Shown: positions 10,980-20,361, counted from the first letter of the stretch. The stretch is 59,690 nt of DNA from Candidatus Nitrotoga sp. M5 (GCF_927904885.1 NZ_CAKMNW010000027.1:1-59690), one strand, 5' to 3'. Program-made: numbers and translations. The notes: a model not told the origin generated them from the sequence alone.

Positions 10980-11486
10980 ATGGAAGTATCAGTAATTTCA
11001 ACATTGAGCAATATTTTGAAGCGCCCCATTGAGCCCAGAAGTGATGCTCTTAACCAGCGCAGAGAACTGGCAGCTGAGTTACAAGAAAATTGCCAAAAAC
11101 TAACGATATTTTTGAAAGGTGCATTTCGCAAAAATGCAAACCAAGTAGATTCAGGAGCTTCAGAAAAGAAGATCATGAATCTGATGAATGACTTTCAGCA
11201 TGTGGATAGCACATTTCATGAAGACACGAGTCCAATTCTGCAGTATTTGTCAATCGACATGCGATTCAAGGATATAGCACAAAGCAGCGCTGACTTTTAC
11301 AAATTGGTCCTTGACCTGAAAACACTTCTCAATGAGAACGTGCCGGATTCGAATGCTCTCGAAGCTCTGAGTACAGAGGACGGATTATTTACGATGACAA
11401 GCGCTTGGCAAAGTAAACTTGACAAAATGCTGACCACAGTCAATCAAGATTACATGAAAGTCATGGCTCTTCAGTACTCTTGGTAA
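10980..11486 (+). CDS. Unrecognised 168-aa soluble protein
   Basis: I do not recognise this protein. ATG 10980 is preceded by AAGGAG at a good distance. The product has no signal peptide or membrane helix and is mostly predicted-helical by eye, with charged stretches such as NQRRELAAELQENCQKL (residues about 20-36) and SEKKIMNLMNDF. It ends in an aromatic tail (YMKVMALQYSW). A single cysteine lies at about residue 33. It stands alone, 245 bp after serS and convergent with mltF. A real gene is supported by the Shine-Dalgarno site and the long open frame, but function is unknown. Confidence 0.7.
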   Translation: MEVSVISTLSNILKRPIEPRSDALNQRRELAAELQENCQKLTIFLKGAFRKNANQVDSGASEKKIMNLMNDFQHVDSTFHEDTSPILQYLSIDMRFKDIAQSSADFYKLVLDLKTLLNENVPDSNALEALSTEDGLFTMTSAWQSKLDKMLTTVNQDYMKVMALQYSW

Positions 11487-11593
11487 ATCGTAAAATGTAA
11501 TGAGCACTTGGAGTAAGCGTGTTGAATTAACGTGCATATTGTATCCCGTCTCTTGCAGAATGGTAGATACTTAAAAATCAGTAGCGCCGCACT

Positions 11594-12994
11594 TCATTCA
11601 TCACGCTTTCCCAGCTTCTTATAATCTTTCGCTGGTGGGAACAGACGCGGTACGTTGCCCACAGCCAAGCTATTCAACATATCATGGTGCATACGCACCC
11701 TTTCAACCAGGATGACTGCTTCGCCACCGCGTGCATACCCGTATTTTGTTTTTTTATAATACGATGGTTGCGACAGTAGCGGCATCACCCTCTTCACATC
11801 TGTCCATTTATCTGGATTGTGACCTTGTTTCTGAGCCAGCACTCGCGCATCCTCCAGATGTCCATATCCTTGGTTATAAGCTGCCAGCGCTAGCCAGGTG
11901 CGATCGGGTTCATTGATGCGTAGCGGCAACTGCTCTTTCAACAGCTGCAAGTATTTTGCCCCGCCAATAATGCTCTGACGTGCATCTAGCCGGTTGGTTA
12001 CGCCCATACGGTCAGCTGTGTTTTCAGTCAGCATCATCATGCCGCGTACTTTTGTAGGTGAAGTGGCAAGCGGATTCCAATGCGATTCCTGATAGGCGAG
12101 AGCAGCGAATAGTTGCCACTCCATCCCGGTTAAAGTAGCTGCCTCTTCAAACAGGCTTCGATAATGTGGCAATACAGTGCGCGTCTTGGTGAGAAACGCA
12201 ATCGCGTCTCCTGATTTCAGCCGTTCATTATGTCCGTAATAACGATCCAGCAATCGGTGCAATGTGCCATCTTTCTTAATTCGAGTAAAAAACTTTTGTA
12301 CCTCCACCAATAAATCAGCATCGGCGTCCGGCGCAAACGCCCAAGCCAGTTTGGAAGGTGTAGCAACATCAAGTGCGGAATTCAGATCAGGATGAAAATT
12401 ACGTGCCAATGCAAGTTGTTCCTTGTTGGCGACAGTACATTCCAGCTTGCCCTCCGCAACTTCTTCCAGTAGCTGGGCAGCAGATCGTTTAAGGCGTCTA
12501 TGCCAACGCAGCGCTGGAAATTCCTTACGTGCTTCTTGCAAAGCAACTTCCTGAGCGGAACCAGCCACGACAGCAATATTTTTTTCAAAAAGTCCCTCCA
12601 TTTGCCGTAGAGAGACGTTGTAACATACTGCCTGTTCGCTTAAAGTTTGATAGGAAGGGCCAAACCTCACGCCCGCACTCTCACTCACGTTGCTACGTAA
12701 TCCAGAGGCAGCCAAATGTGCCTTATTCGCAATAATGGACTCCATCACTCGATGCTGCGGCATTGGCATAAATTTTATTTCTACTTTTATTTGCTCGGCA
12801 AACAAATTGACGAGTTGGAGCTCGAATTCAGCGTCTACACTGTTCTCATCTGGCACTACGATGACCGTCAACTCTTCTCGCCATGGTTTTTTGGATGGCT
12901 TTTCAGGCGCGCAGGCAGCGAGTAAAGTGACACTTAACAATATGAGCGTGAAGAACCTTGCTCTTGAAAAAAATAGATATATAGACTTGGTCAT
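11594..12994 (-). CDS. mltF: MltF-like membrane-bound lytic transglycosylase
   Basis: Cleaves peptidoglycan glycan strands to 1,6-anhydromuropeptides from the periplasmic face of the outer membrane. The start at 12994 gives a lipoprotein signal (FFTLILLSVTLLAAC, lipobox LAAC). A longer open frame reaches 13165 but would run through the tRNA gene and is rejected. The N-terminal half is a solute-binding-protein type 3 fold (LTVIVVPDENSVDAEFELQLVNLFAE). The C-terminal half is an SLT domain with the catalytic Glu in ALAYQESHWNPLA and the downstream AAYNQGYGHLEDA motif. The length of 466 aa matches MltF. Confidence 0.92.
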   Translation of the reverse strand: MTKSIYLFFSRARFFTLILLSVTLLAACAPEKPSKKPWREELTVIVVPDENSVDAEFELQLVNLFAEQIKVEIKFMPMPQHRVMESIIANKAHLAASGLRSNVSESAGVRFGPSYQTLSEQAVCYNVSLRQMEGLFEKNIAVVAGSAQEVALQEARKEFPALRWHRRLKRSAAQLLEEVAEGKLECTVANKEQLALARNFHPDLNSALDVATPSKLAWAFAPDADADLLVEVQKFFTRIKKDGTLHRLLDRYYGHNERLKSGDAIAFLTKTRTVLPHYRSLFEEAATLTGMEWQLFAALAYQESHWNPLATSPTKVRGMMMLTENTADRMGVTNRLDARQSIIGGAKYLQLLKEQLPLRINEPDRTWLALAAYNQGYGHLEDARVLAQKQGHNPDKWTDVKRVMPLLSQPSYYKKTKYGYARGGEAVILVERVRMHHDMLNSLAVGNVPRLFPPAKDYKKLGKRDE

Positions 12995-13045
12995 ATGAAC
13001 ATTCTGCCTGATTTTATACTTTGATGGTAAAATCGGCCATTCTGC

Positions 13046-13135
<90 letters not shown>

Positions 13136-13668
13136 AAAACGAATTAAGAACTTGCATTCCAACACTTAATTGCAATATATCCTCGTTTCATTTGCTGCTT
13201 TAAGTAAGAAGTCGCACTCAGATGCTCAGGTTGTGAGATGTTCCACTTATATTATGTCGTCACGCTTAAATCACGCTTGCAAACGACATAGTTAAAACTG
13301 CGCCTAACTCTAATCAAATCCGATTCATAACTCAGCTTGCCATAAAGTCTTTGGTTATGTTTTTGATTGGCTCAAGCCCAACCTATTTGGCATGGATTAC
13401 ATTCGACGGAAAATATTTGGTAGTGTTAATAACAGGAAATCTGGTCAATGCTTCCCATTAGCTGTTGTGGTGTTCACCGTAAGCATTAAGCTCGTTGTAA
13501 TAATACGCGAGTCAAACTTGGTGACATTGAGTGTTCCTGCTGTGCGCCGCCTAATTACATTACCCCTCATATTCACCGTCCGAAACAGCCATTCTACCCT
13601 GCTGTCGTGATGAAAAATTACGTCACCCCATGTTGACTCAGAACTGACAGTCAAATTGAATCGTAAAA
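13136..13668. other. Gene-poor region after tRNA-Ser
   Basis: No gene I can support. A 69-codon frame on the minus strand (13445-13654) has a beta-strand-like Thr/Val-rich sequence weakly reminiscent of YceI proteins, but it is short and ends in a stop. I see no integrase or attachment repeat of the tRNA 3' end here. Confidence 0.5.
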
Positions 13669-13730
13669 GTGTTCCTAAAAATTCAATTTTGCGAGCAACC
13701 GTTTCGCAGTTTGCCTGCTTACACCATCGC
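13669..13730 (+). mobile_element. MITE-like element, copy B (left fragment)
   Basis: GTGTTCCTAAAAATTCAAT followed by TTGCGAGCAACC and a TTGCCTGCTTAC segment matches the left ~60 bp of the family at 51457 and 53958. No right end is recognisable, so this copy is truncated. Confidence 0.65.
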
Positions 13731-13847
13731 TAGGCTAGGTAAGGCGCGACCAAATACCGACGATCGTGGTTCATATATGCAAGCGCGAAATGTTGCCAAA
13801 CGGACAGGCGGCACCTCAAATACGGCGATGTTCGCAGTGATAATCGG

Positions 13848-14273
13848 TTACTTGATTAAAGTAACTGGAACTTCGACCAGGTGTATGACCTTGGTCGCGA
13901 CCGAACCGATCATCACAGTAGCTACAGCACTCAAGCCACGGGTTCCCATGATTATTGCATCGCAATGCGTTTCATACACATGCTGCGCAATTTCGTTGGC
14001 GGGTGAGCCGACTCGCCAACGTATCTGATATGGTACTCCCGCCGTGTCGAGAATCTGCTTGGCAGGTTGTAGAATGCGGTTGGTTTCGATGACTTGCCTA
14101 TTATGCTCGGCATTCTGCTTGAGCAAGTCGGCGTACTCCCTCAGCTGCATGGGGTCATGCACATACAGCAACTCTAGTTGAACATCGGAAAAATATTTCG
14201 TCACAGATGCTGCATACCGCACCGCCCGTAATGCATTGTCAGAACTGTCACAGGGGATCAATATTTTTCGCAT
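13848..14273 (-). CDS. Universal stress protein (single UspA domain)
   Basis: A 141-aa UspA-fold protein. The N-terminus MRKILIPCDSSDNALRAVRYA has the conserved Asp. The C-terminus holds the nucleotide-binding pattern G-x2-G-x(n)-GS in IMGTRGLSAVATVMIGSVATKVI, so an ATP-binding type is likely. The start at 14273 is chosen because GGAAGGAAG lies just upstream; a longer frame to 14342 lacks such a site. An FNR-like palindrome lies about 110 bp upstream, so oxygen or redox control is possible. It sits downstream of, and on the same strand as, the antiporter operon but is separated by about 250 bp. Confidence 0.9.
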   Translation of the reverse strand: MRKILIPCDSSDNALRAVRYAASVTKYFSDVQLELLYVHDPMQLREYADLLKQNAEHNRQVIETNRILQPAKQILDTAGVPYQIRWRVGSPANEIAQHVYETHCDAIIMGTRGLSAVATVMIGSVATKVIHLVEVPVTLIK

Positions 14274-14382
14274 GCTGGCTTCCTTCCAAAAGTGTTGATC
14301 GGCGGTACTTAATGTAACGGTTGACGCAAAATGTTGTGTCACATGATATTTGCAAAAGGTATCAGTGCTCTAGTGTGTTTAT

Positions 14383-14396
14383 TTGACTCAGATCAA
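14383..14396. promoter_or_regulatory. FNR/CRP-type palindromic site upstream of uspA
   Basis: TTGACTCAGATCAA matches the FNR-family consensus TTGAT-N4-ATCAA at 9 of 10 informative positions. It is centred about 116 bp upstream of the Usp start, plausible for an activator site given an unknown leader length. The regulator is not in the window. Confidence 0.45.
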
Positions 14397-14529
14397 AAAA
14401 GCCAAAAATGGGGAGATCGACTCTTTAGTCTTGCTGCACTTCAATACCCACTGTGTGCAGCTGTTTCTTGATGTAATGGAACGCGCGCCACTACAACGTC
14501 AAAGTCGTAATGGTACTCAATGTCTTAGG

Positions 14530-16191
14530 TTAGTACTCTAGCAGCACACATGCCAAGGCGACAAGCACAAACAACCACAAGCACCCAACCAAGGGCCAAG
14601 CGCACAGAATTTTCTCCATGGAACAGACTTTGGAAATTGACACTGGCGCGGCGGTAAAGATTCTTTTTGATCGGAATGGATATGGTACGGAAACACAGCG
14701 CAAGGTCGCCGCTGCCCGTTCCAACCATACCAGCACATCCCCTGGCGGGATGGCTGGGCCGCGCCATTCGCGTCGCCATGCGGTGAAGGAGATGAGTGCG
14801 ATTACGAAAATCGGCCAGGCCGCAGACGCCAAACCCGAGCCAGACAGCACTGCTGCCACGGTGTCAGCATCAGCTTGCACCCAGGCCAGTGCCGCTACCG
14901 CCGCCAGCAACCCAAACCAAGGCGGCAACAGACCGATACCATCATTCTGCTTGCTTTCACGAGATGTCAGCAGCAGAAAGCGGGCCATGAGCAGACCTGT
15001 ACCCACGGAGGCTAGAGGCAGAGTCCAAGCCAGTAGCTCCAACCAAGGTGTGGGCAGTCCCGTCAGGGCAACCTTCAATTGCGTCTTGGCGAGCGCTCCG
15101 CTGGTAAATGGCGCGCCTGCCAAGGCCAAGGCGGGCAGCAGCAGACCTGCCATCACCCAGCCGTTGCAGCCGAATCGCTGCGTCACCCCTACGCCCAGGA
15201 ACAGGGCACCCTTGGCTAAACCATGATGCAGGGCATATAGTCCGATTGCCGGCAGCAGCAAGGGCCATGCCTTCGGCAGCAGCAGGCCAGCACCCACAGC
15301 CAGAGTCATGAGTCCCATCTGACTGATGCTGGAATAAGCTAGCAGTGTTTTCGGCTGTCGTTGTACCATCCCCACCACGATCCCGAAAAATGCCGCGAAC
15401 AGGCCCAGGCCCAGCATCACAGTGCCCAGTGTCAGTACGGTCGCCTCGCCTAGAGGCAAAAAACGCAACCAGCCCAACAAACCTACCTTGATCATGGCCC
15501 CGGAGAGCACTGCGGAAGCCGGCGTCGGCGCTACTGGATGCGCGAGCGGTAACCACATGTGCAGCAATGGCACCCCGGCCTTAATTCCAAAGCCAAAAAA
15601 CAATAAACCATAGGTAAGGCTGGGCATCGCAATTGCCGTCGCCCGTGCCATTTCCGGCAGAAAGTGGGTTTGCGCCGAGCCTGCCAACAGAAGCAAACCA
15701 GCGATGAGCAGTGCTTCTCCCAGCACCGCCATGATGAGATAGACCTTCCCGGCTCGTCTCGCTTCGGCACCGCCCTCATGCACCACCAATCCATAAGCAG
15801 CGAAGGTCATTACCGCGAAGGTGAGATAGAAACTGGCCGCATCCATAGCCAGGCAAACCCCCAGGTTGCCGCTCAGGGTGGCCAGAAAAAATGCGATGAA
15901 AATGTGCTGTCGCGGATCTTTGGCCAGATAGCTGCGAGCATACAACCCTGCCGTCAACCACAGCAAGGTGGTGAACACCAGAAACAAGCGCCCGGATTCA
16001 TCCAGGCCAAAACGGCTGCCCAGCAGTAGCCATGGCAGATCAAGCATGTAAGCGTCCGGTGCCACCAGTGCAAATACCAGGCCCGGTAACGCCGCCCAAG
16101 GTGCCAGCAGCATACTTATGTGCCGAGTAGCCGGGAGTAGCACAAAACTGGCTAGCAACAGAGGGAGAAAGAGGAAGACTGACAAGCTCAT
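14530..16191 (-). CDS. NuoL/M/N-like proton-translocating subunit (third antiporter-like subunit of the Mrp/Mbh-type complex)
   Basis: A polytopic membrane protein of 553 aa in the proton-conducting membrane transporter family (PF00361). The TM7-8 region FGIKAGVPLLHMWLPLAHPVAPTPASAVLSG keeps the key Lys and the PTPASA motif. The region aligning with the TM5 Glu of its paralogue (VFYELLTLSTYPLVVH) reads LTFAVMTFAAYGLVVH, so that acid is replaced by Ala. Start 16191 is chosen because its ATG overlaps the upstream stop by 4 nt. It is the last gene of the operon. It resembles hydrogenase-4 subunit B and NuoL more than MrpD, and may be a structural or altered-specificity subunit. Confidence 0.85.
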   Translation of the reverse strand: MSLSVFLFLPLLLASFVLLPATRHISMLLAPWAALPGLVFALVAPDAYMLDLPWLLLGSRFGLDESGRLFLVFTTLLWLTAGLYARSYLAKDPRQHIFIAFFLATLSGNLGVCLAMDAASFYLTFAVMTFAAYGLVVHEGGAEARRAGKVYLIMAVLGEALLIAGLLLLAGSAQTHFLPEMARATAIAMPSLTYGLLFFGFGIKAGVPLLHMWLPLAHPVAPTPASAVLSGAMIKVGLLGWLRFLPLGEATVLTLGTVMLGLGLFAAFFGIVVGMVQRQPKTLLAYSSISQMGLMTLAVGAGLLLPKAWPLLLPAIGLYALHHGLAKGALFLGVGVTQRFGCNGWVMAGLLLPALALAGAPFTSGALAKTQLKVALTGLPTPWLELLAWTLPLASVGTGLLMARFLLLTSRESKQNDGIGLLPPWFGLLAAVAALAWVQADADTVAAVLSGSGLASAAWPIFVIALISFTAWRREWRGPAIPPGDVLVWLERAAATLRCVSVPYPFRSKRIFTAAPVSISKVCSMEKILCAWPLVGCLWLFVLVALACVLLEY

Positions 16192-17699
16192 GGCATCCAA
16201 TACAGGTATTCACGGGCGGCGATCATCTTGGCCCAGGTCAGAGGAGAAAGCGTGCTGGAGGCGAACAAACCCACAAGCATCGTGGCAACAGCGGTGGCGA
16301 GTGGCGGGACAAGCAGCAGCCAGGCGGTCTCACGTCCGTTCTGCATCGGTATTTGCTCCTCTGGCCACGCTTCCGTTCGCGGCTGAAACCAGGCCCGGTA
16401 CAGGACGGGCAGGAAGTAGGCTGCATTGAGCAGGCTCGATGCCAGCAATATTGCAATTACCCAGGGCATCTGTGCCTCCAAAGCACCCAGACCCAGATAC
16501 CATTTACTGATAAATCCGGCGAGCGGCGGTAAACCGATCATGCCGAAAGCACCGACTGTGAAGGCAGCAGTAGTCCACGGCATGCGCCGACCGACACCAT
16601 CCATCTCGCTGATCTTGTGGACACCCAAGGTCTCAGCATAATTGCCAGCACAAAAAAATAACGTGATTTTCATGATGCCCTGATGCACCAGATGCACCAC
16701 ACCGCCAACGGTGGCCATCGGGCCAAAGATGGCTACTCCTAAAGCGATGTAGGATACTTGGCTGATGGTGGAGTAAGCTAAGCGCCGTTTTAAATCGTCC
16801 TGAAATAGCGCACGCAACGACCCCCAAATGATAGTAACCGAGGCCATTACGGCCAGCGGCATCAGCAAATGCAGAGACTGGGAGAATTCCACGCCGTAAA
16901 CGTCATACACCACGCGCACGATACCGAAAACGCCAGCCTTTACCACGGCCACCGCATGCAGCAACGCTGATACCGGTGCCGGCGCCACCATCGCCAGCGG
17001 CAACCAGCCATGCAGGGGAACCAGAGCGGCCTTCACCCCCAATCCAGCGATGAGCAGAAAGAAGATGACTCGTAACTGGCTGGTGTATTCCGGCCACAGC
17101 ACCGCTAACACGCCGCCATGAGTGAACTCCACCTGTCCGGCCAGGCCGTACAGCCAGACGATACCAACCAGGAGCAGTGCGCCACCACCAAGGGTGTATG
17201 TTAGGTAGACTTGTCCCGCGCGCATGGCCTGTTCGGTGCCGCGATGAACCACCAACGGATAGGTTGACAATGTCAGAAGTTCGTAGAAAACAAAAAAAGT
17301 GAACAAGTTACCCGCCATTGCCACTCCGATGGTGGCGGTGACGCACAGGCTGAAAAAACCAAAAAAACGGTTGCGATGCGGCGAGCCTTCCAGGTAGCCG
17401 ATGGCATACAGCGTGGTCAGGAACCATAGTGCCGCCGAAAGGGGGACGAACAGCATGGCCAGCGCATCAGCCTTGAATACCAAGTCCAGTCCGGGCAGGA
17501 TAGTGAAGTGGTAGATATATTCCTCGCCGTGCATTACACCTCTCAGCATGTAAACAATGAGCAGCAGCTGCAGGGTCGAGCCGACCATATTGATCAGGCT
17601 ACGCAGGCCGTGCCGCTCATCAGGCAAAGCAAAAATAATCAGTCCCGGCAGCAGAGAACTGAGCAACACCAGCAGGGGCAAGGTTTCGTTGAAGTTCAT
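16188..17699 (-). CDS. MrpD/NuoM-like antiporter subunit (second)
   Basis: A 503-aa membrane protein with about 14 predicted helices, in the proton-conducting membrane transporter family. Both hallmark charges are present: the TM5 Glu in FFVFYELLTLSTYPLVVH and the TM7 Lys in GLGVKAALVPLHGWLPLA. The start at 17699 is chosen because ATG overlaps the upstream gene's stop (ATGA); the open frame extends further right only as out-of-context sequence. It lies between two other NuoL/M/N-like genes, an unusual set of three in one Mrp-like operon. Confidence 0.9.
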   Translation of the reverse strand: MNFNETLPLLVLLSSLLPGLIIFALPDERHGLRSLINMVGSTLQLLLIVYMLRGVMHGEEYIYHFTILPGLDLVFKADALAMLFVPLSAALWFLTTLYAIGYLEGSPHRNRFFGFFSLCVTATIGVAMAGNLFTFFVFYELLTLSTYPLVVHRGTEQAMRAGQVYLTYTLGGGALLLVGIVWLYGLAGQVEFTHGGVLAVLWPEYTSQLRVIFFLLIAGLGVKAALVPLHGWLPLAMVAPAPVSALLHAVAVVKAGVFGIVRVVYDVYGVEFSQSLHLLMPLAVMASVTIIWGSLRALFQDDLKRRLAYSTISQVSYIALGVAIFGPMATVGGVVHLVHQGIMKITLFFCAGNYAETLGVHKISEMDGVGRRMPWTTAAFTVGAFGMIGLPPLAGFISKWYLGLGALEAQMPWVIAILLASSLLNAAYFLPVLYRAWFQPRTEAWPEEQIPMQNGRETAWLLLVPPLATAVATMLVGLFASSTLSPLTWAKMIAAREYLYWMP

Positions 17700-19138
17700 G
17701 CTGCCCCCAGCAAGCTTAAGACCTCGATTCCAACCAGTCCCAATACGAGACTGGCCAAGGCGAGCAATAAAATGGGCCATTCCAGCATGCGCGGCAAAAG
17801 TTGGAAGCTCGCCGTCTCCTCGACTGGCAGAAAGGCCTGACGCAGCACCTTGAACACGTATGCCGCGGAGAGCAAGCCGCCCACCACCATCACCACGATC
17901 CACCACCATTGCTCACTGGCTAGCGCCGCACCCAGCAACAGCCATTTCGCAGCAAAACCGCCCGACGGCGGCAGACCCATGATAGTCACACCGGCTAGCG
18001 CAAAAGCAAACAGAGTCAGCGGTATGCGCGTAGCCACGCCGGCGATGCCTGATATCTCGTCGCGCCCGGTGGCAGTGATCATCGCCCCCGCTGCCGCGAA
18101 CATGGCAGCTTTCGCCAGCCCGTGCGCAACTACCTGCAGCACGCCGCCCTGCCAGGCGCTCTCCGCCACCTCCGCCGACATCCCTGTAGCAAGCGGGAAA
18201 AGCAGGAATAAATAACCTACCTGTGCCACTGTTGAATAGGCCACCAACATTTTTAGATGAGTCTGCCGCAGCGCCAAAAATGAACCCCAGAGTATCGCGC
18301 CAGCACCCAGCGCACCTAACAACTGCGCCGCCGTAATGCTAACAATGGGCGCAAATAGATCGAACCAAAGTCGCAGAATGAGATAGAACGAGGCCTTGAT
18401 CACCAAGGCTGAGAGCAGCGCCGACACCGGCGCCGGCGCACCGCCATGGGCGGGTGGCAACCAGAAGTGGAAGGGAAACAGTGCAGTTTTGAGCATCAAT
18501 CCAAGTAGCATCAACGCCGCTGCCAGCGACACCGTGGCGGGCGCGTCCGCCGCAATCAAAGGTTTCAGCGCCACGAGTGATACGCTGCCGTAAACACCAT
18601 AGAGTAGCGCCACACCCAGAAGGTAGGCGCTGGAGCCAAGCAGGGTGGCCAGGAGGTAACGCATGGCCGCAGTGATCGGCCCCGCGCCGCCCACCAACGC
18701 CACCAGCCCCACCGCTGCCAGGCCAAGCAACTCCAGAGTAACGTAAATATTGAATACATCGGAGGACAGGAACAGCGCATTCATGGCCGCCAGTAGATAG
18801 CCGGTCAGCGGCCAGAAATAACGCAGGGAATTGGCATGACCGACAAAATAGGCACGCGCGTAAAAAGCGAGCGGCAAAACTATTGTTTGGGTCAGAAGCA
18901 ACATCACCGTGCTGAGCCCGTCGGCCATAAGGTCGATTCCCAGCGGCGCACCCCAGCCGCCCACGGCGTACATGCGCACGCCGCCGGCTATGACCTGCTG
19001 GGCCAGTATTGCCGCCAGGGAGAGTTGTAATATCAGACATGCCACAGCCAGTCGACCACCTCGGCCCGGTCCATGCACAAAGGCCAATGTCGCCCAGATC
19101 AGGGGCGACAGGATCAGCCAAGGCATGGGATCAAACAT
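17696..19138 (-). CDS. mrpD: MrpD-like antiporter subunit (first)
   Basis: A 480-aa polytopic subunit of the cation/proton antiporter complex. The TM5 Glu is in NIYVTLELLGLAAVGL. The TM7-8 Lys residues are in LMLKTALFPFHFWLPPAHGGAPAPVSALLSALVIK, with the PAPVSALLS signature. It directly follows the MrpC gene with an 8-nt overlap, the usual MrpC-MrpD order, so this is the best MrpD equivalent among the three. Confidence 0.92.
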   Translation of the reverse strand: MFDPMPWLILSPLIWATLAFVHGPGRGGRLAVACLILQLSLAAILAQQVIAGGVRMYAVGGWGAPLGIDLMADGLSTVMLLLTQTIVLPLAFYARAYFVGHANSLRYFWPLTGYLLAAMNALFLSSDVFNIYVTLELLGLAAVGLVALVGGAGPITAAMRYLLATLLGSSAYLLGVALLYGVYGSVSLVALKPLIAADAPATVSLAAALMLLGLMLKTALFPFHFWLPPAHGGAPAPVSALLSALVIKASFYLILRLWFDLFAPIVSITAAQLLGALGAGAILWGSFLALRQTHLKMLVAYSTVAQVGYLFLLFPLATGMSAEVAESAWQGGVLQVVAHGLAKAAMFAAAGAMITATGRDEISGIAGVATRIPLTLFAFALAGVTIMGLPPSGGFAAKWLLLGAALASEQWWWIVVMVVGGLLSAAYVFKVLRQAFLPVEETASFQLLPRMLEWPILLLALASLVLGLVGIEVLSLLGAA

Positions 19139-19451
19139 CCAGCCTGTCCTTTCCCGTCTTTTCTTCCGGTAGTCGCATTTCGCCGTTCATATCCAGCAGC
19201 TGCCGCGCCAGGGCCAAGGCCAAGGCGGTAGCGGCGATGGCGACGACGATGCCGGTCAGCACCATGGCCTGAGGTACCGGGTCGGGGGTGCCGGCGCGCT
19301 GAGCCACACCAACCAGCATCAGGAAAATACCGCTGCCCATGATGTTGAAGGCAAGGATCTTGCGCAACAAATGCGGTTGCAGTATCAAGCCAGCCATGCC
19401 GAGGACAAACAGTGCCGCGCCGGTAAGAGCATAGACTAAGGCAGAGCTCAT
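19131..19451 (-). CDS. mrpC: MrpC/MnhC subunit (NuoK-like)
   Basis: A 106-aa subunit with three helices, homologous to NuoK. The conserved core is HLLRKILAFNIMGSGIFLMLV, followed by DPVPQAMVLTGIVVAIAATALALAL. The ATG at 19451 overlaps the upstream stop (ATGA). MrpC helps anchor MrpD in the complex. Confidence 0.93.
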   Translation of the reverse strand: MSSALVYALTGAALFVLGMAGLILQPHLLRKILAFNIMGSGIFLMLVGVAQRAGTPDPVPQAMVLTGIVVAIAATALALALARQLLDMNGEMRLPEEKTGKDRLDV

Positions 19452-20116
19452 TTCTGAACCCCCGAATCGGTCAGAACGAGATAAAGCCCGGCCAGTATGA
19501 GGCCAAGCGATAACGTCAAGCTGGCCTCTATCATTAAGATCAGCGCACCAGCCCAGCTGAGTGGATATTGCAGTAGGGTGCCTTGCGCCATGAGCGCTAC
19601 CGCTACCGCGATAAAAACCAACAAGCCGACCGCGAGACCGGCGCGTAATGTCCGACCCGGCGTGGCCCAAGCTGGCAGCAGGCCGGCCAGATGCAACAGC
19701 ACCCCTGCCCCTGCCAGCACCGCCCCAGCTTGGAATGCGCCGCCTGGCCGGTGTGCCCCAGCCCACAACACATAACCTGCTACCAGTAGCATCAGTGGAG
19801 CCAGCACCCGGGTCAGGGTTTGCAGCACCGGGTTGGCGGAGGAGGGGCGATGTTGGTGGTCGGACACGTGGCGCGGCAGGGCCAGAATGCCTAACAGGGC
19901 CAGCAGCAATACGGCTATCTCCAGTAACGTATCGTAGCCGCGGAAATTGAGCAATACCGCCGTCACCGGGTGCACCACGCCGCTCATCTCGAGCTGCGCC
20001 GTTACCTGTTCCGGCAGGCGCACGGCAGCAACCGGCAGGTCCAATATTAACCAGCCAAGTGCCAAGCCGAATGCACTGGCCAAGAACAGTACCGTGACAT
20101 TCAGCAAGGTTCTCAT
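19448..20116 (-). CDS. mrpB: MrpB/MnhB domain protein with N-terminal MbhE-like domain
   Basis: A 222-aa subunit that appears to fuse two modules. The first ~80 residues contain HPVTAVLLNFRGYDTLLEI, the pattern found at the C-terminal end of MrpA and in MbhE. The rest is an MnhB domain with the signature GAHRPGGAFQAGAVLAGAGVLL. No full-length MrpA exists in the operon: its C-terminal pieces are split between this gene and the preceding small gene. It is coupled by 4-nt overlaps on both sides. Confidence 0.88.
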   Translation of the reverse strand: MRTLLNVTVLFLASAFGLALGWLILDLPVAAVRLPEQVTAQLEMSGVVHPVTAVLLNFRGYDTLLEIAVLLLALLGILALPRHVSDHQHRPSSANPVLQTLTRVLAPLMLLVAGYVLWAGAHRPGGAFQAGAVLAGAGVLLHLAGLLPAWATPGRTLRAGLAVGLLVFIAVAVALMAQGTLLQYPLSWAGALILMIEASLTLSLGLILAGLYLVLTDSGVQK

Positions 20117-20361
20117 GGAGATTGCTCCCGCCGTTTTTTGTGCAGATGCGCCACTGCATCAAGCAGTAGCGCCCCAGTGAGGCCTGCACCGATGGCTGCT
20201 TCTGCCAGGGCGATATCGGGGGCGTCCAGGCGCGCCCATGCCAGCGCCATGAGCAAGCCGAAGATAATAAACAGTACCACTGCTCGAAACAGGTCTGGCG
20301 TGGTAAGGGCCTGCACTGCACTCCACAGTAAGGCGGCGACTAGCAACAGGTCAAAGATCAC
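20113..20361 (-). CDS. MbhD-like subunit (DUF4040, MrpA C-terminal piece)
   Basis: An 82-aa protein with three helices. The pattern DAPDIALAEAAIGAGLTGALLL is the hallmark of MbhD and the corresponding part of MrpA. I prefer GTG 20361, whose GTGA overlaps the mrpG stop as elsewhere in this operon, over an ATG at 20385 that would overlap mrpG by 28 nt. The free-standing form, separate from MrpA, is the archaeal Mbh arrangement. Confidence 0.88.
   Translation of the reverse strand: MIFDLLLVAALLWSAVQALTTPDLFRAVVLFIIFGLLMALAWARLDAPDIALAEAAIGAGLTGALLLDAVAHLHKKRREQSP

Noticed and set aside
13136..13350. tRNA-Ser as an integration site for an island
   Set aside because: No integrase gene and no repeat of the tRNA 3' end were found downstream in the window.
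13445..13654. 69-codon minus-strand ORF weakly like a YceI domain
   Set aside because: Similarity is limited to a few beta-strand-like residues; no signal peptide, a nearby stop and no ribosome site.
19131..20321. Long 396-codon frame covering mrpC and running into the upstream genes
   Set aside because: Only the 106 C-terminal codons match MrpC; the rest is an out-of-frame reading of mrpB and the MbhD-like gene.
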